64,000 bases of DNA from Flaccisagitta enflata (GCA_965153355.1 OZ231126.1:31868001-31932000), one strand, 5' to 3'. Shown: positions 21,020 to 35,309, counted from the stretch's first letter. Numbers and translations are program-made. Notes: a model not told the origin generated them from the sequence alone.

Positions 21020-21300
21020 ACATAGCAACATGTTAACTTTCTTCGGCCCGGCCACCATAAAAAGTTGTTTTGATAATTTCCCCTAGACGGCGGAGATGAG
21101 CAAAGGTTTATATCTACCTTTCTCTCCTTTGCGTTAATGTCCTCAGCCCTGCAATCTGCAGCTTTTCTTCATGTGTCATATTTGATATTTTCTTATCTTT
21201 TCTTGCCGAAAATGAATTGTTGAACTCAGCAATGATGAATGCCAAGGGAATATCAAATTATATCTGTTATAGGTGGATTGCCGTTCTTCCCACTAAAGAA
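21020..21300. other. Unassigned sequence
   Basis: I see no supported feature. Confidence 0.25.
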
Positions 21301-21355
21301 ATGACAAGTGATGCGAGGTCACAAAATTGTTGCGGACGGGTGGGCAGGGGCAAAC
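21300..21355 (+). repeat. HG element start fragment
   Basis: ATTGTTGCGGACGGGTGGGC followed by AGGGG matches the starts at 1,400 and 59,880. Confidence 0.6.
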
Positions 21356-21875
21356 TCAGCTGGTGTAAATCTACTCCAGCACATCGAGGAGCAACTACAG
21401 CAACGACTAGCGCAGCCCTTCTCGTTGGTTCTTCAACTCCAACCGACCCAACATAGTCACCAACTTCACCTTCAACCTCAACAACAGGCAGCGTCGAACT
21501 CGAGCTACCAACGGTTCTCAGGCGTGCATCACGAGCCCAATCGACTTCACGACCGTCCCAACAGCTGCAGGACATCGAGAAGTAAACAAACAAATCGTTA
21601 TCCATCTTCTAAACATTCACAACATCGTCGGCAAGGTCATTTTCACCTCCACCCTACCGCCGGCGGCGACGACGACAGATGAACGTCCACCACCGCCACT
21701 GCGAGTTCTAAATCGACCCCACGGCGACTTTAACAGCTGCAGCACATCCTACTGCAACAACAACAACCATCGTTTCGACTGCAGCCGTCCCCATTCTGCT
21801 CGTCAACAGCATCTTCATTCCTTAACTGAAGGCACTATTACATTATTTCCTCAATTTCGTATAATTCTTACGTCA
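21356..21875. repeat. CAACAGCATC-rich degenerate repeats
   Basis: A stretch near 21,710-21,830 (GACTTTAACAGCTGCAGCAC ... GTCAACAGCATCTTCA) resembles 23,095-23,215. This suggests a duplication later split by the fold-back at 22.4 kb. Conflicting open frames of 112-124 codons are not convincing genes. Confidence 0.45.
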
Positions 21876-21899
21876 AATTTGAAGACGCGCCCACGCCGA

Positions 21900-22400
21900 A
21901 CCTGCAAAGCGATTTGCATGAAAATTGGTGTTGTACTACCTCAGTATCTAATCTACTCACGATATCAATCTCAACTCTCAGAGGCAACTGGAAGGGGGAA
22001 AATTCCCCATACTCGTTTTTGCTCTAAAAAATCGTCCTCCTCGGCGAAGGTTCGAAACCCATTTTTTAAAATGTCACTACGCCCAAACAACGTGACCAAC
22101 GACCACAAAACTCGAGATATAGCTTCTTCAACATCACCTCTACACGCCCCTCTCGCGGCACGACCATCCTCGACCGCCAAGTGGCCCGTCCGCGCGATGC
22201 AAAATCGTCCTCGACGAACCGCCGGAAACCCAATATTCAAAAAGTCGAGAGGCGACTTCCACGAGGCCGACGATCATCAAAACTCTAACAGAGGTACCTC
22301 AGCACCTCCTCTACCTGCCTCTCTTTCGGCATCATCAGACTCGACCGCGAAGGGTCCCATTTACGCGAAGTCGACGACACCCCTGAACCTCCAATGTTAA
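21900..22400. repeat. Tandem repeat of about 172 bp, roughly 3 diverged copies
   Basis: AAAATCGTCCTC recurs about 172 bp apart (22,027 and 22,199). GACCA.CGA.CA.CAAAACTC and CTCGACCGC.AAG blocks also recur at the same spacing. The 173-codon plus-strand frame through it has the repeat's periodicity and no domain, so I do not call it a gene. Confidence 0.6.
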
Positions 22401-22444
22401 AAACAACAATTTCAGCCGTAACCAAAGTAGTCCAGGTTGCTGAA

Positions 22445-23035
22445 GAAAGGACTCGGCTTTTCTGGAACAAAGCTTGAAAATTTGCATATAAGTATTTAAA
22501 GTTATGTAGATTATGATAATGATAGGTGCAGGTTATAAAAATTTGAGCACCTATCTTTAAAAATCGTTTAAAATTTTTAAAATCATGACATCGCCAAACC
22601 GTTTGAGTGAGGGCAATAAAATTGTATGAACTAAAAGATATGTATTTTGTACATATGCACACTAAATTTCAGCTCTCTAGCTTTATTAAAAGCAGAGATA
22701 TAGCCAATTTACTTTTGCATATAAAAACTGCATTTTTTTTGAAAAAATGGCATTTTTGAGAAAAATACACCCAAAAAGTAATCATATCTCCGCTTTTAAT
22801 AAAGCTAGAGAGCTGAAATTTTGGTATGGACATCTATAAAACACATACTTTTTTGCTCATGAAATTTTATTGCCCTGAGGCAGACGGTTTGGCGGTGGCA
22901 TGGTTTTGAAAATTTCAGATGAATTTTTAGGATAGGTGCTCAAATTTTTTTGACCTGCACCTATCATTATCATGATCTACATAACTTTAAATACTTGTAT
23001 GCAAATTTTCAAGCTTTGTTCCGGAAAAGCCGAGT
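22445..23035. repeat. Fold-back element of about 590 bp
   Basis: ACTCGGCTTTTCTGGAACAA and its inverted copy (TTGTTCCGGAAAAGCCGAGT) mark the ends. The arms pair across almost 300 bp each and meet at about 22,740. Both arms contain AATAAAGCTAGAGAGCTGAA followed by ATTT, a variant of the recurrent motif. Confidence 0.9.
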
Positions 23036-23480
23036 TTGCTCAATTTCATGCATCAACAGACTGGACTATTAGATCATCAACAGACTGGACTAAAGCAACA
23101 AATCAACTCCACGATGGTTGCAACAGCATCAGGACATCCTACTGTCACCACATCAACGGCTATTTCGTTTCCATCCATCCCCAATCTGGTCGTTGACAGC
23201 ATCTTCACCTTCAAAGCAACTGCTATCATTGTAAATCACTCAAACGTCTCTCGAACGCACAATTGTTGTAGCATTTAGCTGAAATTCAGTATACAGCTTC
23301 TCAACATCATCCCTCATCACATCCAGTCGAGACACGCCCTCCGACTCGACGCCAAACCCCTCGTCGAGGACCTTCGACTTCCCACAGCTTCGACGAGCCG
23401 CTGCGCAGCCGCTATTGATTCGAGAGCAGGGGCAAACTCCAATCCATATCCCTTCACAACATATGCTCACTCACACACAG
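23036..23480. repeat. Right part of the CAACAGCATC-rich repeats
   Basis: It continues the pattern seen left of the fold-back, with AACAGACTGGACTA given twice in tandem and GTTGACAGCATCTTCACCTT. I see no supported gene. Confidence 0.4.
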
Positions 23481-23573
23481 AGACAATCATATAACTTTGC
23501 AGCATCGTAAATATGTGATGATACATGTTTTCACATTTTTCACCATGATCACTGGACGGACAATTGGATTGAC

Positions 23574-23615
23574 GGACACTCAAAGACTTGTAGAGTTGCG
23601 TGTCTGCGTCTAAAA
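23574..23615 (+). repeat. HG element 3' end fragment
   Basis: A GACGGACACTCAAAGACTTG stretch is followed by a decayed hairpin (AGTTGCGTGTCTGCGTCT) and AAAAAG. Confidence 0.55.
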
Positions 23616-23649
23616 AGAAGAAATCTGTATACGCTTTCTCCCCCCTCCC

Positions 23650-23778
23650 TAGTCAGGGACGGGTGGGCAGGTGCAGAATGGCGAAGAAACGCCCACTTTT
23701 TGACTGTCTGACCGATGGACTGACCAACCGTCCATCCAACACAGCAAGGTCTTATGTCGCGTGTCCGTGACTAAAAAA
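23650..23778 (+). repeat. HG element, type a
   Basis: AGTCAGGGACGGGTGGGCAG, GACCAACCGTCCATCC, AACACAGCAAGGTCTTA and the GTCGCGTGTCCGTGAC hairpin followed by AAAAAA. Confidence 0.7.
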
Positions 23779-23870
23779 CCGAAGGAACTAAGATTTTATA
23801 TCTTATGGAAAGTCATGATCACTTTCCAAGCTTTTATTTGTGACTTCGTTTCTCATTACTTGTTACTTTT

Positions 23871-23899
23871 GTCCCCGACGAACAGTTTTCGTCGGTGAC
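23871..23899 (+). repeat. Left terminal hairpin of the satellite carrier
   Basis: GTCCCCGACGA and TCGTCGGTGAC pair (10 of 11) around the loop ACAGTTT. Confidence 0.8.
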
Positions 23900-24049
23900 T
23901 ATGTGATAGCAGTGATGCCTTGTCTGTTGTTGTTGTTCGTTAGTCTGTTTAAAACCTTCTCATAACTTTTGATCCAGACCTCAGAAGTGCATGAAACCTT
24001 ACCAGTGTTATTTTTATGTCAATTGGAGCTTGTGTACCAATTTTCAGAA

Positions 24050-27000
24050 AAATTCATTAACTTCTACTACCCTTTGCCTCATTACCAGTAGTAATACTAA
24101 ACTCACTGTAAATCCCTTTCAGCCTATTAGCCCCTCCCATTCAAGAATCTCTCCTTTAAAGAACCAATATCACATCAAATTGAAAATATCATTACAGTTC
24201 ATTACAGTTGTCATTAGAGCTACCCTAAGAGGTAGAGCTGTAATGACATTTGACTTCATTGTGGTTCATTACGGTTATTGTAGTCTAAGTTTTCTTGAAT
24301 GGAGGGTTAAAAGGTAGGTTTAACAGGATTTAGAAACAATTTGATGAACTGTAATGAACTGTAATGAACTGTAATGGGTTGTAATAGCTAGTGATGCTGA
24401 ATTGTTGTTGTAACTCATTACAGCCCATTACAGTCCATTAAGCAGTCCATTAAGCAAATCATTACAGTTGATGCTAATCTTCTGTAAACTCTTTACCATT
24501 AGCCCTCCCATTCAAGAATCTTACTAAAGAACCAATATCACATCAAACTGAAAATATCATTACAGTTCATTACAGTTGTCATTGTTTCTACCCTAAGAGG
24601 AAGAGCTAAAGACATTTGACTTCATTACAGTCCATTTTGGTTGTTGTTATAGTTTAGTTTCTTGAATGGGAGGGGCGTACAGGTAGGGGTTTAACAGGGG
24701 ATGAAGAAACAATTTGACTAACTGTAATGAACTGTAATGAACTGTAATGGAACTGTAATGGGTTGTAAAAGCTATGATGCTGAATTGTTGTTGCAACCCA
24801 TTGTAACCCATTACAGTCCATTACAGTCCATTACAGTTGATACTAAATCTCCCAGAACTTTTCACCTATTAGCTCCTCCCGTCCAAGAATCTCACCTTCA
24901 AAGAACCAATATCACATCAAACCGAAAAATATCATTACAGTTCATTACAGTTGTCATTAGAGCTCTCACTTAAGAGTGAAGAGCTAAATATTACTTGACT
25001 TCACATGTCCATTTTGGTTGTTATTATAGTTCAGTTTCTTGAATGGGAGGGGCTAAAAGGTAGGGGTTTAACAGGGGATTTAGAAACAATTTGACGAACT
25101 GTAATGAACTGTAATGAACTGTAATGAACTGTAATGGGTTGTAATAGCTAGTGATGCTGAATTGTTGTTGTAACCCATTACAGCCCATTACAGTCCATTA
25201 CAGATCATTACAGTTGATGCTAAATCCCCCTGTAAACCCCTACCTATTAGCCCCTCCCATTCAAGAATCTTACCTTCAAAGAACCAATATCACATCAAAC
25301 TGAAAATATCACTAGTTCAATATGCAGTTGTCATTAGAGCTTACATCTAAGAGGAAGAGCTGTAACGACATTTTACCCTCATTACAGTCCATTTTGCTGT
25401 TATTAGTCAGTTTCCTCTAATGGGAGGGGCTAAAGGTAGGGGTTTAACAGGGGATTTAGAAACAATTTGACACAATCAATGAACTGTAATGAATTGCAAT
25501 GAACTGTAATGGGTTGCATAGCTAGTGATGCTGAATTGTTGTTGTAACCCATTACAGCCTATTACAGTCCATTACAGTCCATTACAGTCATCATTACAGT
25601 TGATGCTAACCCCTGCAAACCCCTACCTATTAGCCCCTCCCATTCAAGAATCTTACCTTCAAAGAACCAATATCACATCAAACTGAAAATATCATTACAG
25701 TTCATTACAGTTGTCATTAGAGCTCTACCTTAAAGAGGAAGAGCTGTAAATAACATTTGACCACAGTCCATTTTGCCAGCATAGTTCAGTTTTGAATGAG
25801 GCTAAAGGTAGGGGTTTAATAGGATTGTAGAAACAATTTGACAAACTGTAATGAACTGTAATGAACTGTAATGAACTGTAATGGGTTGTAATAGCTAGTG
25901 ATGCTGAATTGTTGTTGTAACCCATTACAGCCCATTACAGTCCATTACAGTCCATTACAGATCATTACAGTTGATGCTAAATCCCCCTGTAAACCCCTAC
26001 CTATTAGCCCCTCCCATTCAAGAATCTTACCTTCAAAGAACCAATATCACATCAAACTGAAAATATCATTACAGTTCATTACAGTTGTCATTAGAGCTCT
26101 ACCCTAAGAGGAAGAGCTGTAATGACATTTGACTTCATTACAGTCCATTTTGGTTGTTATTATAGTTCAGTTTCTTGAATGGGAGGGGCTAAAAGGTAGG
26201 GGTTTAACAGGGGATTTAGAAACAACAACTGACGTAACTGTAATGAACTGTAATGAATCAGGCTGAACTGTAATGGGTTGTAATAGCTAGGGTGATGCTG
26301 AATTGTTGTTGTAAACTTGTCAGCAGCCCATTACAGTCCATTACAGTTCATTACAAATCATTACAGTTGATGCTAAATCCCCCTGTAAACCCCTACCTAT
26401 TAGCCCCTCCCATTCAAGAATCTTACCTTCAAAGAACCAATATCACATCAAACTGAAAATATCATTACAGTTCATTACAGTTAATAGAGCTCTACCCTTA
26501 AGAGGAAGAGCTGTAATGACATTTGACTTCACAGTCCATTTTGTTGTTATAGCCCAGTTTCTTGAATGTATAAAAGGTAGGGGTTTCAACAGATTTAGAA
26601 ACAATTTGACTAACTGTAATGAATCAGGATTTAATTGTAATGAATTGCAATGAATCAATGGGTTGTGTGCTAGTGATGCTGAATTGTTGTTAAACTCATT
26701 ACAGCCCATTACAGTCCATTATAAACCATTACAGTTGATACTTAAATCTCCCTCTCTTGTAAACTCCTCACTATTAGCCCTCCCACCAAGAATCTCACCT
26801 TTAAAGAACCAATATCACATCAAACTGAAAATATTATTACAGTTCATTACAGTTGTCATTAGAGCTCTACCCTAAGAGGAAGAGCTGTAATGACATTTGA
26901 CTTCATTACAGTCCATTTTGGGTGTTATTATAGTTCAGTTTCTTGAATGGGAGGGGATAAAAGGGAGGGGCTTAACAGGGGATTTAGAAACAATTTGATT

Positions 27001-30000
27001 TAATTGTAATGAACTGTAACAGTTGTGGCCACAGCTAGTGATGCTGAATTGTTGTTGTAACCCATTACAGCCCATTACAGTCCATTACAGTCCATTACAG
27101 TTGATACTAAATCCCCCTGTAAACCCCTACCTAATAGCCCCTCCCATTCAAGAATCTCACCTTCAAAGAACCAATATCATCAAACTGAAAACATCATTAC
27201 AGTCACACAGTTGTCATTAGATCTCTCTACCCTAAGAGGAAGAGCTGTAATGACATCGACTTCATTACAGTCCATTTGCTGTTATTATAGTTCGTCTCTT
27301 GAATGAGGCTAAAAAGGCAGGGTTTAACAGGGATTTAGAAAAACAATTTGACAAACTGTAATGAACTGTAATGAACTCATACGAACTGTAATGGTTGTAA
27401 TAGCTGGGTAATGCTGAATTGCTGTTGTAAACCATTACAGCCCATTACAGTCCATTACAGTCCAATACAGATCATTACAGTTGATGCAAAATCCCCCTGT
27501 AAACTTCTACCTATCAGCCCCTCCCATTCAAGAATCTTACTTTCAAAGAACCAATATCACATCAAACTGAAAATATCATTACAGTTCATTACAGTTGTCA
27601 TTAGAGCTCTACCCTAAGAGGAAGAGCTGTAATGACATTTGACTTCATTACAGCCCATTTTGGTTGTTATTATAGTTCAGCCCAAGTTTCTTAATGGGAG
27701 GGGCTAAAAGGTAGGGTTTAACAGGGATTTAGAAACAATGGACAAATTGTAATGAATCAATGAATCTAATGGGTTGTAATAGCTAGTGATGCTGAATTGT
27801 TGTTGTAACCCATTACAGCCCATTACAGTCATTGCAGTCCATTACAGTTGATACTTAATCCTCCTGCAAACTCCTACCTATTAGCCCCTCCCATTCAAGA
27901 ATCTCACCTTCAAAGAACCAATATCACATCAAACTGAAAAAATCATTACAGTTCATTACAGTTGTCATTAGAGCTCTACCCTAAGAGGTAGAGCTGTAAT
28001 GACATTTGACTTCATTACAGTCCATTTTTGGTTGTTATTAGAATTAGTTTTCTGAATGGGAGGGGCTAAAAGGTAGGGCTTAACAGGGATTAGAATGGTC
28101 TGTAATGAACTGTAATGAACTTTAATGAACTGTAATGGGTTGTAATAGCTAGTGATGCTGAATTGTTGTTGTAACCCATTACAGCCCATTACAGTCCATT
28201 ACAGTCCATTACAGTCCATTACAGTCCATTACAGTTGATGCTAACTCCCCCTGTAAACCCCTACCTATTAGCCCTCCCATTCAAGAATCTTACTGTGCCA
28301 GAACCACATCACATCAAACTGAAAATATCATTACAGTTCATTACAGTTGTTGCCAGAGCTCTACCCTCAAGAGGAAGAGCTGGTAATGATATTTGACTTC
28401 ATTACAGTCCATTTTGCTATTATAGTTCAGTTTCTTGAATGGGAGGGGCTAAAAGGTAGGGGTTTAACAGGGGATTTAGAAACAATTTGAATAACTGAAA
28501 TAGAAACAATTTGACGAACTGTAATGAACTGTAATGAATTGTAATGAACTGTAATGGGTTGTAATAGCTAGTGATGCTGAATTGTTGTTGTAACCCATTA
28601 CAGCCCATTACAGTCCATTACAGTCCATTACAGTTGATACTAAATCCCCCTGTAAACCCCTACCTATTAGCCCCTCCCATTCAAGAATCTTACCTTCAAA
28701 GAACCAATATCACATCAAACTGAAAATATCATTACAGTTCATTACAGTTGTCATTAGAGCTCTACCCTAAGAGGAAGAGCTGTAATGACATTTGACTATA
28801 TTACAGTCCATTTTGGTTGTTATTATAGTTCAGTTTCTTGAATGGGAGGGGCTAAAAGGTAGGGGTTTAACAGGGGATTTAGAAACAATTTGACAAACTG
28901 TAATGAACTGTAATGAACTGTAATGAACTGTAATGGGTTGTAATAGCTAGTGATGCTGAATTGTTGTTGTAACCCATTACAGCCCATTACAGTCCATTAC
29001 AGTCCATTACAGTTGATACTAAATCCCCCTGTAAACCCCTACCTATTAGCCCCTCCCATTCAAGAATCTCACTTTCAAAGAACCAATATCACATCAAACT
29101 GAAAATATCATTACAGTTCATTACAGTTATCCACAGAGTCACCCTAAGATAAGAGTTAGAACAAATTTGACTTCATTACAGTCCATTATTGCTGTTATAG
29201 TTCAGTTTCTTGAATGGGAGGGTCTAAAAGGTAGGGGTTTAACAGGGGATTTAGAAACAATTTGACGAACTGTAATGAACTGTAATGAACTGTAATGAAC
29301 TGTAATGGGTTGTAATAGCTAGTGATGCTGAATTGTTGTTGCAACTCATTACAGCCTATTACAGTCCATTACAGTCCATTACAGTTGATACTACAACCTC
29401 TCTGTAAACCCCTACCTAGGGCCCCTCCCATTCAAGAATCTCACCTTTAAAGAACCAATATCACATCAAACTGAAAATATCATTACAGTTCATTACAGTT
29501 GTCATTAGAGCTCTACCCTAAGAGGAAGAGCTGTAATGACATTTGACTTCATTACAGTCCATTTTGGTTGTTATTATAGTTCAGTTTCTTGAATGGGAGG
29601 GGCTAAAAGGTAGGGGTTTAACGGGGGATTTAGAAACAATTTGATGAACTGTAATGAACTGTAATGACCACGAATGCAATGAACTGTAATGGGTTGTAAT
29701 AGCTAGTGATGCTGGATTGTTGTTGTAACCCATTCATTACAGTTTATTACAGCTCTACTTACAGTCATTATATCCATTATGATCATTACAGCTGATGCTA
29801 ATCCTTTAAACCCCCTACCTATTAGCCCCTCTCATTCAAGAATCTTACCTTCAAAGAACCATATCATCAAACTGAAAATATCATTACAGTTCATTACAGT
29901 TGTCATTAGAGCTCTACCCTAAGAGGAAGAGCTGTAATGACATTTGACTTCATTACAGTCCATTTTGGTTGTTATTATAGTTCAGTTTCTTGAATGGGAG

Positions 30001-33000
30001 GGGCTAAAAGGTAGGGGTTAAACAGGGGATTTAGAAACAATTTGACGAACTGTAATGAACTGTAATGAACTGTAATGAACTGTAATGGGTTGTACAGCTA
30101 GTGATGCTGAATTGTTGTTGTAACCTCATTACAGCCCATTACAGCCTAATACAGTCTATTACAGTCTATTTAGATCATTACAGTTGATGCTAAATCCCCC
30201 TGAAAACTCCTACCTATTAGCCCCTCCCATTCAAGAATCTTACCTTGAAGAACCATAACACATCAAACTGAATACATCATTACAGCTCATTACAGTTGGC
30301 ATGAGAGCTCTACCTTAAGAGGAAGAGCCGTAACGACATTTGACTTCATTACAGTCCATTTTTGTTGTTATTATTCAGTTTCTTGAATGGGAGGGGCTAA
30401 AGGTAGGGGTTTAACAGGGGATTTAGAAACAATTTGACAAACTGTAATGAACTGTAATGAACTGTAATGGGTTGTAATAGCTAGTGATGCTGAATTGTTG
30501 TTGTAACCCATTACAGCCCATTACAGTCCATTACAGTTGATACTAAAGATCATTACAGTAAATGCTAAACCTCCTAAACCCCTACCATCTAGCCCCTCCC
30601 ATTCAAGAATCTTACCTTCAAAGAACCAATATCACATCAAACTGAAAATATCATTACAGTTCATTACAGTTGTCATTAGAGCTCTACCCTAAGAGGAAGA
30701 GCTGTAATGACATTTGACCTCATTACAGTCCATTTTGGTTGTTATTATAGTTCAGTTTCTGAATGGGAGGGCGGAAAGGTAGGGCTTAACAGGGATTAGA
30801 AACAATTTGGCCAAACTGTAATATAATGAACTGTAATGAATTGTAATGGACCCAATGGGTTGTAATAGCTAGTGATGCTGAATTGTTGTTGTAAACCATT
30901 ACAGCCCATTACAGTCCATTACAGTTCATTACAGATCATTACAGTTGATGCTAAATCCTGTAAATCCCCTACCCATTAGCTCCCATTCAAGAATCTACCA
31001 AAGAACCAATATCACATCAAACTGAAAATATCATTACAGTTCATTACAGTTGTCATTAGAGCTCTTCCCTAAGAGGAAGAGCTGTAATGACATTTGACGC
31101 CATACCATTTCACAGCATATAGGTTCAGCTTCTTGGCGGAGGGAAGCAAAAGGTAGGGGTCAACAGATTTAGAAACAACTTGACTAACTGTAATGACCAA
31201 TGAACTGTAATGAACTGTAATGGGTTGTATTAGCCAGTGATGCTGAATTGTTGTTGTAATCCATTACAGCCCATTACAGTCCATTACAGTCCATTACAGA
31301 TCATTACAGTTGATGCTAAATCCCCCTGTAAACCCCTACCTATTAGCCCCTCCCATTCAAGAATCTTACTTTCAAAGAACCAATATCACATCAAACTGAA
31401 AATATTATTACAGTTCATTACAGTTGTCATTAGAGCTCTACCCAAAGAGGAAGAGCTAATATTTGATTTCATTACAGTCCATTTTGGTTGTTATTATAGT
31501 TCAGTTTCTTGAATGGGAGGGGGTAAAAGGTAGAGGTTTAACAGGGGATTTAGAAACAATTTGACGTAACTGCAATGAACTGTACGAACTGTAATGAACT
31601 GTAATGAACTGTGCGGGGTTGTAAAAGCCAGTGATGCTGAATTGTTGTTGTAACCCATTACAGCTATTACAGCTCATTACAGTTCATTACAGTTCATTAC
31701 AGCTGATACAATTCCTCTTGTAAATTTCTTGGCATAGTTTCTTCATTAAGAATTCACTAAAGAATTAATATCACACAAATCTGAAATAGATTATTATAAA
31801 TTATTACAGTTAAATACAGAGTTTACCCTAAGAGGAAGAGTTGTAATGACATTTGATCTTCTCATTACAGTCCATTTGGTTGTTAATATAGTTCAGTTTC
31901 TTGAATGAGGCCATGTTGTAGGGGTTTTAAATATAGGGATTGTGGAAACAATTTACAAACTGTAATGAACTAAAGGAAACTGTAATAACTGTACTGGCTG
32001 TAATAGCTTAAAGTGATGCTGAATTGTTACTGTAATCTATTACAGCCATTTACAGTTCATTGTCCATTATAGATCACATACTGATCCCTGGTCTATAGCC
32101 TCTTTCTCATTCAGCAATCTTACTAAAGAATTATCATCACATCAAACTGAAAAAATATCATTACAATTATTGCTGTTATCACAGAGCCTACCAAGAGAAA
32201 GAGTTGCATGACATTTGATTTTTGACTTCATTACAGTCCATTATGGTTGTTATTATAGTTCAGTTTCTTGAATGGGAGGGGCTAAAGGTAGGGCTTGAAT
32301 AGGGATTTAGAAACAATTTGACAAACTGTAATGAACTGTAATGAACTGTAATGAACTGTAATGAATTGTAATGCAATGTAATAGCCAGTGATGCTGAATT
32401 GTTCTTGTCACTCATTACAGCCTATTTCAATCCATTACAGTCCATTACAGTTGATACTAAATCCCCTGTAAACTTCTACCCACTAGCCCCTCCTATTCTA
32501 GAATCTCACCTCTAAATAGAACCATTATCACATCAAACTGAAAATATCATTACAGTTCATTACAGTTAGAGCTTCTACCTTAAGAGGAAAGGAGCTGCAT
32601 GACATTTGGACTTCATTACAGTCCATTTTGGTTATTATGAGTTCAGTTCTTGGAATGGGAGGGGCTAAAAGGTAGGGGTTTAACAGGCTTGAATGGGAGG
32701 GGCTACTAGGTAGGGGTTTACAGGGGGATTTAGTATCAACTGTAATGGACTGTAATGGACTGTAATGGACAATGGGTTACAACAACAAATCAGCATCACT
32801 AGCTATTACAACTCATTACAGTTCATGTTCATTACAGTTCATCTAAATTGTTTCAACCCCTGCTAAACTCCTACCTTTTAGCCCCTCCCATTCAAGAAAC
32901 TGAACTATAATAACAACCAAAATGGACTGAAATGAAGTCAAAGTCATTACAGCCTACCTCTTAGGGTAGAGCCTCTAATGACAACTGTAATGAACTGTAA

Positions 33001-34735
33001 TGATATTTTCAATTTGATGATATTGGTCCCAAAGGTGAGATTCTTGAATGGGAGGGGCTAATAGGTAGGGGCTTATGGGATTAGTATCAACTGTAATGGA
33101 CTGTAATGGACTGTAATGGACTGTAATGGGCTGTAATGGTTACAACAAATCAGCACACCACTATTAACCCATTACAGTTCATTACAGTTCATTACAGTTC
33201 ATCAAATTGTTTCTGGGTCTCGAAGCCCCCTCCCATTCAAGAAACTGAACTATAATAACAACCACAAATGAAGTCAAATGTCATTACAGCTCTACCTCTT
33301 AGGGTAGAGCTCTAATGACAACTGTAATGAACTGTAATGATATTTTCAATTTGATGTGATATTGGTTCTTTAAAGGTGAGATTCTTGAATGGGAGGGGCT
33401 AATAGGTAGGGGTTTACAGGGGGATTTAGTATCAACTGTAATGAACTGTAATGGACTGTAATGGACTGTAATGGGCTGTAATGGGTTACAACAACAAATC
33501 AGCATCACTAGCTATTACAACCCATTACAGTTTATTACAGTTCATTACAGTTCGTCACAGTTCATCACTGTTTCTAAATCTCAAACCTACCCCTAGCCCT
33601 CCCATTCAAGAAACTGAACTATAATAACAACAGTAATGAACTGTAATGAAATCAACGTTATTACAGCTCTACCTCTTAGGTGAGAGTCAATGACAACTGT
33701 AATGAACTGTAATGATATTTTCACTCTGATGTGATATTGCTTTTAAAGGTGAGATTCTTGAATGGAGGCTAATAGTAGTTTAGGATTTGTACAACTGTAT
33801 GAACTGTAATGAACTGTAATGAACTGCATGAACTGTAATGGACTGTAATGGGCTGTAATGGGTTACAACAACAAATCAGCATCACTAGCCATTACAAACT
33901 CATTACAGTTCATTACAGTTCATCATTGTTTCTAAACCCTCGTTAAACTCTTTTTAGCCCTCCCATTCAAGAAACTGAACTATAATAACAACCGTAATGA
34001 ACTGTAATGAGTCTAACAAATACACAGCCTCTACTCTGGTAGAGCTCTAATGACAACTGTAATGAACAAATGATATTTTCACTTTGTGACATTCTTTAAA
34101 GGAGAGATTCTTGAATGGGAGGGGCCATAGGTAGGGGTTCAGAGGGGATTTAGCATCAACTGTAATGAACTCAGAAGAATGTAATGCACTGTAATGGCCA
34201 CAATACTTACAACAACAAATCAGCATCACTAGCTATTTCATCCCTTTACAGTTCATTACAGTTCATTACAGTTCATTACAGTTCATTACAGTTCATCAAA
34301 TTGTTTCTAAATCCCCCGTTAAACCCCCACCTTTTAGCCCCTCCCATTCAAGAAACTGTGCTATAATAACAACCGTAATGAACTGTAATGAAGTCAAATG
34401 TCATTACAGCTCTACCTCTTAGGGTAGAGCTCTAATGACAACTGTAATGAACTGTAATGATATTTTCAATTTGATGTGATATTGGTTCTTTAAAGGTGAG
34501 ATTCTTGAATGGGAGGGGCTAATAGGTAGGGGTTTACAGGGGGATTTAGTATCAACCGTAATGAACTGTAATGGACTGTAATGGGTTACAACAACAAATC
34601 AGCATCACTAGCTATTGGAGTTCATTACAGTTCATTACAGTTCATTACATTACACAGGAAACTGAACTATAATAACAACCGTAATGAACTGTAATGAAGT
34701 CAAATGTCATTACAGCCCCGGACTGGGGACTGTAA
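24050..34735. repeat. Satellite array, monomer about 380 bp, about 28 copies
   Basis: The marker GATGCTGAATTGTTGTTG recurs every 365-395 bp from 24,393 to 32,390 (22 intervals, one of 419). After about 32,690 it appears inverted (CAACAAATCAGCATCACT) at 32,791, 33,151, 33,500, 33,878, 34,221 and 34,600. Each monomer is built from CATTACAGTC-type decamers and two nested imperfect palindromes. The 60-90 codon frames in it recur with the monomer and are not genes. Confidence 0.95.
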
Positions 34736-35300
34736 TTTTTGAAGCTTTCTCGTTGCGTAAACGCAACTCGATGAGATACACGACAAGAGCAATTTCAAGA
34801 GAAAAAAAAAGATATTCAATAATGTTTTAATGATGACAAAACTTGATAATAATAACAATAGTGGATGATGTTAATGACAATAACGAATGATAATGACAAC
34901 AAAAATCTAAGAAAAAAATATTCTGAAAACATTTTCAAAAAAAAAAAAAAAAAAAAAAAATTTCAAAAAAAAATTTCAAAAAATTTTAAAAATAAATTTC
35001 AAAAAAAATTTCAAAAAAAAATTTTCATCAAAAATTTTTTAAAAATTTCCAAAAAAAATTTTCAAAAAAATTTTCAAAAAAAAATTTCGAAAAAATTTTC
35101 AAAAAAAATTTTCTAAAAAATTTAGTAGTTGAAGATGATGACAGTAGATGAAGACAGTAGTTGAAGATGATGACAGTAGTTGAAGATGATGACAGTAGTT
35201 GAAGATGATGACAGTAGTTGAAGATGATGACAGTAGTTGAAGATGAATCTTGAAATCCATGATAGCAAACCTAAAGAAAAATCAGAATGTAATAAATGAG
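34736..35300. repeat. A/T homopolymer runs and 20-bp minisatellite at the array edge
   Basis: A hairpin GTTGCGTAAACGCAAC lies at about 34,754. AAAAAATTTTCAAAAAAATT-like runs fill 34,930-35,122. About five to six copies of AGTTGAAGATGATGACAGT follow at 35,125-35,250. The 83-codon Lys/Phe frame here is a product of the runs. Confidence 0.85.
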
Positions 35301-35309
35301 CAAGTAAAA

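Noticed and set aside
21879-22400. 173-codon plus-strand frame
   Set aside because: The frame follows a roughly 172-bp tandem repeat and has no recognisable domain.
23990-34740. CRISPR-like array of regularly spaced repeats
   Set aside because: The period is about 380 bp with no unique spacers, and the context is a eukaryotic genome; it is a satellite.
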